From Thermoprotei archaeon (lineage in GTDB: Archaea; Thermoproteota; Thermoprotei; QMSL01; B3-G16), in assembly GCA_021158375.1 (NCBI GenBank), contig JAGGUS010000155.1, positions 1-8,459 on the forward strand: a DNA stretch of 8,459 bases. The letters are read 5' to 3'. Both the position numbers and the translations under genes were made by a program. The notes under the pieces were generated by a model, which ran no database searches, was not told where the DNA came from, and saw only the letters and a list, made by a program, of their open reading frames with translations. Within the stretch, counting starts at the first letter, position 1. Each line of letters begins with the position of its first letter. Below are positions 1-6,714 of this stretch, piece by piece.

Positions 1-522
1 GGTGTACAGACCTCCTAAGCCTATTATCATGAATATACTACCAAGTATTAACATTATGACCATCTTTATGGTAGCCTCCAGAGATTCCCTCCTCTTCCCT
101 AGTAGTATAAACGTCGTAGCTGCAAGAGCTATTTCCATGAATAAGAGCAATACTATTAAGTTATTTGACGTTATTATTCCATAAGTTGCGAAGAGCATGA
201 GGAGTACTAAATCGAGCTTTTCCGCCATTGCCGGTCTATTTAAGATAAATCCTAAGGTGAGCATATGTGAGACGAAAGTTAATACAATGATAAGTGTTAG
301 AGAAGTAGAATTTAGCAGAAAGGCATTCTTAATTCCTAAAAGATTATCCACAATAGGAAAAGTCGAGTTAGTTATGAGTAAAGCTATGAATAGCATGTAT
401 AGCAATAGATAGGCTAAATTCATTATGAGAAACTTTAACTTCTTTGGAGGAACTATGCTTACCGCTATGGCAGCTACTAAAGGAACAAGTAGTACTGCAT
501 AGAGCATAGAGTTGTAGCTCAT
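1..522 (-). CDS. Antiporter-like complex I membrane subunit, probably NuoN-like (N-terminal part, cut by window edge)
   Basis: An open frame of 174 codons without a stop runs from an ATG at 522 to the left edge, so the C-terminal part lies outside. The ATG shares one base with the nuoL stop (TAATG), which implies translational coupling. The protein is strongly hydrophobic, with about five membrane segments. FMEIAL (Glu130) matches the conserved TM5 Glu of antiporter-type subunits, and ESLEATIK (Lys153 at its end) resembles the NuoN signature SLEASIK more than the NuoM one. In complex I and group 4 hydrogenases such subunits form an ion-translocating channel in the membrane arm. The motif comparison is from memory, so NuoM or MrpD-like identity stays possible. 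Family confidence is high; the choice of NuoN is moderate. Confidence 0.85.
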   Translation of the reverse strand, partial: MSYNSMLYAVLLVPLVAAIAVSIVPPKKLKFLIMNLAYLLLYMLFIALLITNSTFPIVDNLLGIKNAFLLNSTSLTLIIVLTFVSHMLTLGFILNRPAMAEKLDLVLLMLFATYGIITSNNLIVLLLFMEIALAATTFILLGKRRESLEATIKMVIMLILGSIFMIIGLGGLYT

Positions 523-2501
523 TACGCAATCACCCTCGCTAGGAGTATTATGAGTATTATGAGTAAACCTATAGATGCTGATGTTATGTAGTATTTAAGA
601 TTTCCTACATGAATATTGCGTATTGACTCGCTAAGATAAACAAATAGGCTTACTAGCGCATTATTAAGGAACTCAATACTTTCGTCGATAATATTAGCAA
701 TATATGTGGGAAGGGAAGCTAGAAGGCGTACAGAGATGACGTCGGTGAATAACGTAATGGCTTCATCTATGATATAAGCAATATATGAGGGGAGGGAAGC
801 CAGCACTCTTAGTAGTACTCTTTCATATAGTGCATCTATGTAATATCCGTTAAACAGTATATCATTCACTATCATTATGGGCCTTGTCCTTAGAAGACGC
901 TCTCTGGGGATCATTTCTCGGAAATACACTAAATAAGCTGAGCCAGCACCTATTAAGAGTATTATTAGCCCTTTTACTGTATTATGGATCTCCACTGTTA
1001 TTCTGAACCCTTCCCATACAAACTGCATTAGGAGGGGAGCTACTAGACATAATACCGATAATATTATGAGAGGAGCTATCATTACTAATTCCTCATGTTC
1101 TATATGATGCTTTCTTACATACTCCGAAGGAGGAGCGAAAAAGGTAAGATAAATTAATCTAAGGGAGTAGAAGGCTGTAAGTATAGAGGCACTTGTAAGG
1201 AATACCGAGCCCCACCGCATGATGAATGCAGTAGAAGCAACATGTAGTAGTTCCTCTTTACTAAAGAAGCCGCTAAATGGAGGAAGTCCCATGAGAGAGA
1301 GAGCGCCTACCGACATAGCGATGCACGTTATGGGAAGACGTTTACTTAAACCACCCATTAGACGCATGTCTCTAGTGCCAAGAGCATGAATTACGACGCC
1401 AGCAGATAAGAAGAGAAGAGCCTTAAAGTATGCGTGACTCAGCATATGGAAGGTTCCAGCTTTTAAGGCTTCTTCCAAGCCAACTGCCCCACCCAATCCT
1501 AGACCTAAGAACATGAGGCCTAGTTGACTTATTGTAGAATACGCTAAAACACGTTTAATATCAATAGCTACGATTGCCATAGATGCAGCTATTAAAGACG
1601 TGAAGCCGCCTATAAACGCTACAAATTTAAAGAAGGTTAGCGTGGAATTAGGGGCTACATGAGAGTAAAATAATAAGGTCTCAAAACGAGCAACTAAATA
1701 CACGCCTGCCTTAACCATAGTGGCCGCATGTATTAAAGCCGATACAGTAGTAGGACCTTCCATAGCGTCTGGTAACCATACGTGAAGGGGGAACTGAGCA
1801 CTCTTACCTATGGCTCCTACGAATGCTATGGAGAGAAGAATCGTTAAAAGTCTACTTGTTATTATAGGTGATACTTGATATGCTAAGGCTATCCTTGACT
1901 GCAGATCTGCGAAGTTAAGAGAGCCAAATTTTAGATAGAATAGAGCAATTGACACTAGAAGGAATGTGTCTCCTATCCGCGTAACTACAAACGCTTTAAT
2001 ACCTGCTTTTGATGCTTCAGGTTTATGGTACCAATGGGCTATAAGTATACATGAAGTTAACCCTACTACCTCCCAGAACAAGTAAAGGTAAAGCAAGTTA
2101 CCGACTAGAATTAGGCCAAGCATGCCACCTATGAAGAGAAGTAGGAAGGAGTAGTATCTAACATAATCTTCATCATCACGCATATAGCCTAGGGAGTAGA
2201 ATACTACTAAAAAGCTGATTACGGGAACTATTAAGAGCATTACTAAGGTTACTTGATCTATAAATATCGAAAAGCTCCATACCTCACTACCCATGATTAT
2301 ACTCAGTGGTAAGTTTATACCAGATTTAATAATGAGAGCTACCAAGGAGATACTCGATACGAGAGAGAGCGTTGCTATGATTATAGAGAAGTACTCTATC
2401 ACTTTTCGGCGTAGTTTACATAATAGCGGAATTATAGTGGAACCTATTAGCGGTACTGATATCGTCCATAAGGCTAATGTAAATATTGTAGAGGTTAACA
2501 T
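522..2501 (-). CDS. nuoL: NuoL-type proton-translocating subunit with enlarged C-terminal lateral helix region
   Basis: This 659-residue polytopic membrane protein is the distal ion-pumping subunit of a complex I-like machine. NuoL hallmarks are clear: the TM5 Glu in FWEVVGL (Glu144), the AFVVTRIGD stretch (170-178), GKSAQFPLHVWLPDAMEGPT (232-251, Lys233), SALIHAATMVKAG (254-266) and the TM12 Lys in GFFSKEE (Lys415). These favour a true NuoL over the antiporter subunits of Ech or Mbh hydrogenases. It is longer than E. coli NuoL (613). The excess sits after YYIDALYE (553-560), where a 27-residue unit occurs twice (residues about 567-593 and 594-620), before the final membrane helix. The ATG at 2501 lies 6 bases after the upstream stop and has a strong GGAGGTGA ribosome site. 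The reading frame is intact, and the last codon precedes the next subunit's start. Confidence 0.96.
   Translation of the reverse strand: MLTSTIFTLALWTISVPLIGSTIIPLLCKLRRKVIEYFSIIIATLSLVSSISLVALIIKSGINLPLSIIMGSEVWSFSIFIDQVTLVMLLIVPVISFLVVFYSLGYMRDDEDYVRYYSFLLLFIGGMLGLILVGNLLYLYLFWEVVGLTSCILIAHWYHKPEASKAGIKAFVVTRIGDTFLLVSIALFYLKFGSLNFADLQSRIALAYQVSPIITSRLLTILLSIAFVGAIGKSAQFPLHVWLPDAMEGPTTVSALIHAATMVKAGVYLVARFETLLFYSHVAPNSTLTFFKFVAFIGGFTSLIAASMAIVAIDIKRVLAYSTISQLGLMFLGLGLGGAVGLEEALKAGTFHMLSHAYFKALLFLSAGVVIHALGTRDMRLMGGLSKRLPITCIAMSVGALSLMGLPPFSGFFSKEELLHVASTAFIMRWGSVFLTSASILTAFYSLRLIYLTFFAPPSEYVRKHHIEHEELVMIAPLIILSVLCLVAPLLMQFVWEGFRITVEIHNTVKGLIILLIGAGSAYLVYFREMIPRERLLRTRPIMIVNDILFNGYYIDALYERVLLRVLASLPSYIAYIIDEAITLFTDVISVRLLASLPTYIANIIDESIEFLNNALVSLFVYLSESIRNIHVGNLKYYITSASIGLLIILIILLARVIA
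642..803 (-). repeat. Tandem 27-codon duplication inside nuoL (lateral helix region)
   Basis: Two adjacent 81-bp units, 803-723 and 722-642, encode related peptides. The first 16 residues are LASLPSYIAYIIDEAI and LASLPTYIANIIDESI, with 13 of 16 identical by direct comparison. The corresponding DNA (756-803 versus 675-722) matches at 38 of 48 bases with no gap, including the shared 11-mer AGCAATATATG on the plus strand. The remaining 11 residues of each unit have diverged. The repeat keeps the reading frame and lies where NuoL forms its amphipathic lateral helix (HL). No third copy is visible on either side. Confidence 0.9.
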
Positions 2502-2506
2502 TCACG

Positions 2507-2517
2507 CTCACCTCCTT
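2507..2517 (-). promoter_or_regulatory. Strong ribosome binding site for nuoL, inside the end of nuoK
   Basis: The minus strand reads AAGGAGGTGAG followed within 6 bases by the nuoL ATG at 2501. It is an almost full match to the archaeal 16S 3' end (anti-Shine-Dalgarno). It is stronger than the sites at the ATGA junctions and may allow independent ribosome entry at the first non-overlapping junction of the operon. Confidence 0.7.
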
Positions 2518-2819
2518 AATGTAGATAATGAGTTAATGTCGTAAACCTTAAAGATACGCAACATAATCAAAAGTAGCAAGACTACTAAAGCTAACATAGT
2601 AGAATCTACGGCAAGCATTATAGCTACTAAGCCTTCATTTGCCTTATGTAAGCCTATAGATTCTGCGATGAATGCTAAAGTACCTAACGCACCGGACACT
2701 AATAGTTCTAGGGATATTAGTAGGCGCATTAAGGTCTTAATTCGAGTAAGTCCATAGAGGCCAAAGACTGCCAAGATGATAGAAGCTATTAAGTAGATGG
2801 ATGCTACTAGGAAGCTCAT
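2508..2819 (-). CDS. nuoK: NuoK-like small membrane subunit
   Basis: A 103-residue protein with three predicted membrane helices, the usual size of NuoK (about 100). It is part of the chain of buried charges that links the redox arm to the antiporter subunits. Glu38 in ISLELL matches the conserved TM2 Glu (E. coli Glu36). At the TM3 position, where most NuoK proteins have Glu72, this one has Asp72 in AVDSTML, a conservative but uncommon change as far as I can judge without an alignment. Positively charged residues cluster between TM1 and TM2 (Arg26, Lys28, Arg32). The start overlaps the upstream J stop by 4 bases (ATGA). The 3' end of the gene contains the nuoL ribosome binding site. Confidence 0.9.
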   Translation of the reverse strand: MSFLVASIYLIASIILAVFGLYGLTRIKTLMRLLISLELLVSGALGTLAFIAESIGLHKANEGLVAIMLAVDSTMLALVVLLLLIMLRIFKVYDINSLSTLRR

Positions 2820-3271
2820 GGATTCATCACCTTAAAGAACTTCTTTAATCCAATTATTATAACTACTATTAGGAAACCATGTAGTACTAGTAGGGCAAAA
2901 ATAGTTGGAGAACGAGAGAATTGAAGTGTAAGAGGCCTATAAGATGCTGAAATCTTTAGAGATATTAACGCTAATAATGCGGCTAATATCATGAAGAGTA
3001 TTATCACGTATACATTTGATCTACCTGTAGGTCTCTGCCTTAATGTCGATGATAAGAGACCTAGGACTACTAATATTGAGATTGCTACTGCTAATTGTAT
3101 TAAGAAAGCACCAAAGAGACCTAGATGTAGGTATGTTAAAGAGAAGAAAGTGAGAGATAAGCCAGCTGCAATTACTGAGATTAAATCATCTTTAGAAAGT
3201 AAGCTATAAGCCGCTAAAACGGAAGTTAGTACGGATATTATTATAGATAATGTGAAGTCTAAGTAGCTCAT
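2816..3271 (-). CDS. Divergent NuoJ-position membrane subunit
   Basis: This 151-residue hydrophobic protein with about five membrane segments occupies the NuoJ place between I and K, with 4-base ATGA overlaps on both sides. It is shorter than many NuoJ proteins. The usual NuoJ signature around the TM3 pi-bulge (a YxGA-type motif followed by a hydrophobic run) is not visible. Instead the region reads GAFLIQLAVAISILVV (54-69), preceded by KDDLISVIAAG (27-37), a layout reminiscent of the MbhD/MrpB-type DUF4040 subunits of group 4 hydrogenases and Mrp antiporters. A loop with Arg/Gln/Pro (78-84) separates two helical halves. Assignment rests mainly on position, size and topology. Whether it is a NuoJ or an MbhD-like subunit cannot be settled by eye. 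Confidence 0.75.
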   Translation of the reverse strand: MSYLDFTLSIIISVLTSVLAAYSLLSKDDLISVIAAGLSLTFFSLTYLHLGLFGAFLIQLAVAISILVVLGLLSSTLRQRPTGRSNVYVIILFMILAALLALISLKISASYRPLTLQFSRSPTIFALLVLHGFLIVVIIIGLKKFFKVMNP

Positions 3272-3693
3272 TTTCCACCACTCCTCTTCATGAATTTATT
3301 CGCAATAATAGATAATTCTTCCTTGGACGGTTTCCTCACAACCTTACTTTTATCGTAAGTGGAGAGGTCATATTCAGTAGTCGGTAGAATTGCCTTTGTA
3401 GGACATACCTCAACGCACTGATAGCAGAATATACATCTGTAGTAATGAAATATGGGGATACGTCTGTACTGAGGACGGCCACCTGAGGATACGTTAAGGG
3501 GCATTAACTCTATAGCTCCTGTAGGACAGTCCATACCGCATAGACCACAACCTATGCACCGTTCAGCACTCCACTTCATTCTACCCCTAAATCCTTCAGG
3601 TATTTCACGTTTTTCTATCGGATATTGTAGTGTAGCTGGCTTCTTGGTCACATTACGCACTACTTCTTTTAGTAGCCTAGGAATTAACTTCAT
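3268..3693 (-). CDS. nuoI: NuoI-like 2[4Fe-4S] ferredoxin subunit
   Basis: A 141-residue soluble iron-sulfur protein that carries electrons across the peripheral arm to the B subunit. Two classical CxxCxxCxxxCP motifs are present: Cys46/49/52/56 (CIGCGLCGMDCP) and Cys87/90/93/97 (CIFCYQCVEVCP), each predicted to bind one [4Fe-4S] cluster. A basic N-terminal segment (residues 1-45, with RGRMKWSAER) resembles the membrane-surface helix of NuoI/EchF/MbhN. It is compact and has no obvious additional redox domain. Because no NADH-module genes are seen, this subunit is the likely docking point for ferredoxin. The start overlaps the H stop (ATGA) and its own stop overlaps the J start in the same way. 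Confidence 0.93.
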   Translation of the reverse strand: MKLIPRLLKEVVRNVTKKPATLQYPIEKREIPEGFRGRMKWSAERCIGCGLCGMDCPTGAIELMPLNVSSGGRPQYRRIPIFHYYRCIFCYQCVEVCPTKAILPTTEYDLSTYDKSKVVRKPSKEELSIIANKFMKRSGGK

Positions 3694-4673
3694 ATTATCA
3701 CCTTAACCACGATAGCTAATAGCAAGAGGCCTATACAGGAGGGTATTATGTATTTCCAGAAGAAATCAAGCGCTATGTCTATTCTAAGACGAGCAGTTAT
3801 GCACTTTATCTCGGTAGCTACGAAGATTACTAGAAATGTCTCTAAGAGCAGTATTACTACGTTTATTACCTTAGCTGTTAATACGTTTGAGGTCAGCAGT
3901 CCTCCTATAAATATCGATGCAACAAAAGAGCTGGTAACAGCCAGTTGGGCATCTCTAGCTAAGTTAACTAGAGCTAGACGTACCCCTGAGAACTCCGTTA
4001 GATATCCAGCTACGATTTCTGTCTCAGCATGAGGCATACTAAAGGGATTTCTCTCTATCTCAGCCTGCTCCGTTATGGCGAGTAAGAGTAATGCAATGAG
4101 CCATACAGGTATTAAGAGAGGCTGCTTTATAAGGCAATAAGGCATTATGTGGGATATCTTCTCTATTGTTAGGGATCCAGTAAATATAGCGGGAAGGGCT
4201 ATTAGGGAGATCATGGGAATATCTAAAGCAACTACTTGAAGTAGCAACCGTAAAGCTCCAATTACAGTGAGAGCGTTCTTAGTTAGTAATCCAGCGAAAT
4301 ATAGAAAGCCTGAGGCAAGGCCGAGTAATAGCGGTACTAATATTATGTCTCCTCTAAAGGAGAGAACGGAATTTCCTGTATATGGAATAAAGAGAGCACA
4401 GAATATGTAGATGGATAGGGCCAGTACTATTAGTAGATCTATCACTTGCGGCACCATGCTTACCACGTCTATTGTCTCTTTTTGCAGAAGCTTAATAAAG
4501 TCAGCAAATGGTTGAAGAATACCGTGAGGCCCCGTGTACGTGGGGCCCATTCTATTCTCCATTCTTCCAGTTAATTTCCGTTCAAACCATTCTACAAATA
4601 ACGCTAAGAAGAATACGAATATAAATCCAGGAAATATTAATGATTGCAGTATTAGTAGTAATACATGGTTCAT
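3690..4673 (-). CDS. nuoH: NuoH-like membrane anchor subunit
   Basis: A 327-residue protein with about eight membrane helices, the expected NuoH length. It joins the redox arm (B, D) to the pumping arm. Family motifs are well kept: ERKLTGRMENRMGP (31-44) followed by GILQPFADFIKLLQKE (51-66) on the first loop, and AEIERNPFSMPHAETEIVAG (204-223), the acidic loop corresponding to AETNRAPFDLPEAESELVAG-like sequences of complex I. Both loops shape the substrate or proton-input cavity against the D subunit. In group 4 hydrogenases the homologue (HycD, EchB, MbhM) has the same anchor role without binding quinone. The ATG start lies in a 4-base overlap with the D stop. The reading frame is intact. 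Confidence 0.95.
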   Translation of the reverse strand: MNHVLLLILQSLIFPGFIFVFFLALFVEWFERKLTGRMENRMGPTYTGPHGILQPFADFIKLLQKETIDVVSMVPQVIDLLIVLALSIYIFCALFIPYTGNSVLSFRGDIILVPLLLGLASGFLYFAGLLTKNALTVIGALRLLLQVVALDIPMISLIALPAIFTGSLTIEKISHIMPYCLIKQPLLIPVWLIALLLLAITEQAEIERNPFSMPHAETEIVAGYLTEFSGVRLALVNLARDAQLAVTSSFVASIFIGGLLTSNVLTAKVINVVILLLETFLVIFVATEIKCITARLRIDIALDFFWKYIIPSCIGLLLLAIVVKVII

Positions 4674-5842
4674 TCTCTCCCCCTCCTCGCTAATTCCCTT
4701 AAACTAACCTTAGTTGATTTACCGCTTTTAACGTCTACTAAAGTCACGCGATCCGTACATGCGAAACACGGATCTATGCTAACTAGGATAGCAGGTATAT
4801 CAGCGATTGTATGCCCTTCAAAGAGTTTTGACGCTGCAAGTAGGTTGGCTAATGTTGGAGTCCTGACCTTTAATCTATATGGAGTGATACCACCCTTACT
4901 TACTAAATGGTAGAGGAGCTCACCTCTAGGAGCTTCAACCCTGCTAATGGCCTCACCAGGAGGAGCACTACGTTTTAATGGGAGTCTTATCTGTCCGCTG
5001 GGTAAGTGCTCAAGAGCATAACGTACTATATTTATTGATTCTAGAACTTCATCGACTCTGACCATTAGCCTAGCCCATACATCGCATTCATCCCTCACTA
5101 TTACATTAAATGGTATTTCATCATATGCTGCATATGGTATGTCACGACGTATATCTACATCAACTGCAGAACCGCGTGCCATTGGACCTACAACACAGTA
5201 TCTTATTGCATCTCTTCTCGGTAAAATACCCACATCTACAGTCCTCTTCCTTATAGTCGGATCTTCCTCGAATACCTTACGGTAATATTTCACCCTTTCC
5301 TCAAGCTTGGGAAGAACCTTTAAGACTTTTTCGATTGTTTCAGCATTTACGTCACGTCTTACACCGCCGATAGTATTAAATGCAGACATAACACGATTTC
5401 CTGTTATTAGTTCTATCAGATCCATGACAAGCTCTCTATCACGCCATATAAGCATAAACAGAGTATCAAAACCTAACTCCTCAGCAGCAACGCCTAATAG
5501 AAGTAAGTGGCTATGGATCCTATTCAATTCATGTACTACTGCTCTTAAATATTTGGCTCTTGGAGGGGGCTCTATGTTCATAACATTTTCTACTACTTGG
5601 CAATAACATACGGTGTGTGCAACATTACATATTCCGCATATTCTCTCAGATAGATAGATGCCCTTAATGTAGGTGTTCTTCTCAAAGAGTTTCTCTATTC
5701 CTCTATGAACATAGCCTATTCTAGGTTCTGCCTTAACGACTATTTCTCCCTCTACTTTGAATCGGAAGAGTTCCGGCTCGTGTAGCGCAGGATGTTGAGG
5801 ACCGAATATTAGATTTATTATTGACGTGAGGGACCCCTCCAA
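4670..5842 (-). CDS. [NiFe] hydrogenase large subunit (group 4-like), in the NuoD position
   Basis: This 390-residue protein is homologous to NuoD but keeps the hydrogenase active site. L1 is RICGICNVAH (67-76; Cys69, Cys72, His76) and L2 is DPCFACTDR (357-365; Cys359, Cys362), giving the four Cys ligands of the Ni-Fe centre; quinone-type NuoD lacks them. The N terminus has GPQHPALHEPE (14-24) instead of the complex I form HPxxHG. A 25-residue extension follows Arg365 (VTLVDV...), like the HycE tail cut off by a maturation protease. Predicted role: proton reduction or H2 oxidation with electrons passed through B and I, coupled to ion pumping. The start is TTG at 5842 with 25 bases of overlap into C; no ATG or GTG lies close downstream, so the start is moderately certain. 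Loss of activity seems unlikely as all ligands are intact. Confidence 0.95.
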   Translation of the reverse strand: MEGSLTSIINLIFGPQHPALHEPELFRFKVEGEIVVKAEPRIGYVHRGIEKLFEKNTYIKGIYLSERICGICNVAHTVCYCQVVENVMNIEPPPRAKYLRAVVHELNRIHSHLLLLGVAAEELGFDTLFMLIWRDRELVMDLIELITGNRVMSAFNTIGGVRRDVNAETIEKVLKVLPKLEERVKYYRKVFEEDPTIRKRTVDVGILPRRDAIRYCVVGPMARGSAVDVDIRRDIPYAAYDEIPFNVIVRDECDVWARLMVRVDEVLESINIVRYALEHLPSGQIRLPLKRSAPPGEAISRVEAPRGELLYHLVSKGGITPYRLKVRTPTLANLLAASKLFEGHTIADIPAILVSIDPCFACTDRVTLVDVKSGKSTKVSLRELARRGRE

Positions 5843-6267
5843 TCTTTTCTAAGCGGTGTAGCGGATCCTAAATCCTCAGAAATTATGAAGGGTTTGACTA
5901 AATAGGAATTGCCAATAAATTTAACTCCAAATAAGTCGTGTACTTCTAGCTCGTATAATAGGGCGCCCGGCACTAGATCTATTATAGAATCTACCTTGGG
6001 GTCATCTCGAGGTGTATCTACTTTAATGGTAATTGCTTTCTTTATTGGATATATCCATATTTCATAATCAAGTTCGATCTTTTTCTCGTCTAAACGATCT
6101 ATAGCGGTTATTGTAGTTACATGCACCTCACCCTTAAATTCCCTAAGAAGAGCGTTAAAAACGTCACGTAACTTACCTCTGTCGACTTTAAAGAACTCAG
6201 AACCCCCCTTAAATTTACCAGATTCTATTATAAAGTCCTTCAATTTCTCACTTAGTTTACTTTCCAT
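5818..6267 (-). CDS. nuoC: NuoC-like (30 kDa) subunit of the peripheral arm
   Basis: This 149-residue soluble protein matches the short form of the complex I 30-kDa subunit. The family signature is the C-terminal block: YELEVHDLFGVKF (105-117), corresponding to E-x-x-DxFGI, then GSATPLRKDW (134-143), corresponding to the usual G-x-PLRKD-W ending. It packs against B and D and helps assemble the peripheral arm; it has no redox cofactor. The N-terminal half (1-60) is less conserved and Lys-rich. In HycE-type enzymes this domain is fused to the large subunit; here it is separate, as in Ech, Mbh, Fpo and archaeal Nuo. The ATG at 6267 lies 11 bases inside the end of B and has GGAGG about 9 bases upstream. 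Its end overlaps the D start. Confidence 0.9.
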   Translation of the reverse strand: MESKLSEKLKDFIIESGKFKGGSEFFKVDRGKLRDVFNALLREFKGEVHVTTITAIDRLDEKKIELDYEIWIYPIKKAITIKVDTPRDDPKVDSIIDLVPGALLYELEVHDLFGVKFIGNSYLVKPFIISEDLGSATPLRKDWRGPSRQ

Positions 6268-6712
6268 AAGTCTCAGCCTCCATTTTCTTAAGGAGTTTAA
6301 CTATTCCGTCTATTATCGCCTCAGGTCTGGGCGGACATCCAGGAACGTATATATCAACGGGGATTACCTTATCTACGCCACCCATTACGGCATAGGAGCC
6401 CCTAAAGATACCCCCACTACATGCACATGTTCCAAGTGCCATTACATATTTAGGATTAGGCATTTGCTCGTATATTCGCTTAAGACGGGGAGCGGCTTGT
6501 CTGGTAACAGGACCAGTTACAACTAAGATATCAGCATGTCTAGGGCTTGGTACAACTTTTATTCCAAAACGTTCTACATCAAAGCGAGGAGTTATCGCCG
6601 CCAGTAGCTCTATATCACAGGCGTTACAGCTACCGCTGTTGAAGTGGAGAATCCAAGGTGATCTAAGCCGTCCCCATAAGGCGAGCCTCTTCAATGTATA
6701 CACGTCTATCAC
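6257..6712 (-). CDS. Hydrogenase-type small subunit (NuoB/EchC/MbhJ-like) with proximal [4Fe-4S] site
   Basis: The core is the 20-kDa subunit that holds the cluster next to the D active site. Counting from the GTG at 6712 (151 residues), cluster ligands are Cys29 and Cys32 in GSCNACDIE, Cys96 in LGTCACSGGIF and Cys126 in VPGCPPRPEA. CNACDIE matches the CNGCDIE form of group 4 hydrogenase small subunits, not the tandem CC of complex I NuoB. Extra Cys98 neighbours Cys96. The frame is open up to an ATG at 6844, but that would overlap the A gene by 130 bases and add an unconserved leader, so I prefer GTG at 6712, with GAGG 5 bases upstream and 2 bases after the A stop. GTG at 6703, behind GGTGAT, is nearly as good. 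Confidence 0.93.
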   Translation of the reverse strand: MIDVYTLKRLALWGRLRSPWILHFNSGSCNACDIELLAAITPRFDVERFGIKVVPSPRHADILVVTGPVTRQAAPRLKRIYEQMPNPKYVMALGTCACSGGIFRGSYAVMGGVDKVIPVDIYVPGCPPRPEAIIDGIVKLLKKMEAETYGK

Positions 6713-6714
6713 CT

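Noticed and set aside
2..412. Two plus-strand open frames at 2-184 and 197-412
   Set aside because: They lie opposite the uninterrupted minus-strand antiporter frame with clear family motifs, and their translations look like no known protein.
2293..5606. Plus-strand open frames at 2293-2544, 2991-3209, 3748-4032, 4665-4913 and 5307-5606
   Set aside because: All are antisense to well-conserved operon genes and lack recognisable motifs; they are by-products of the coding bias on the other strand.
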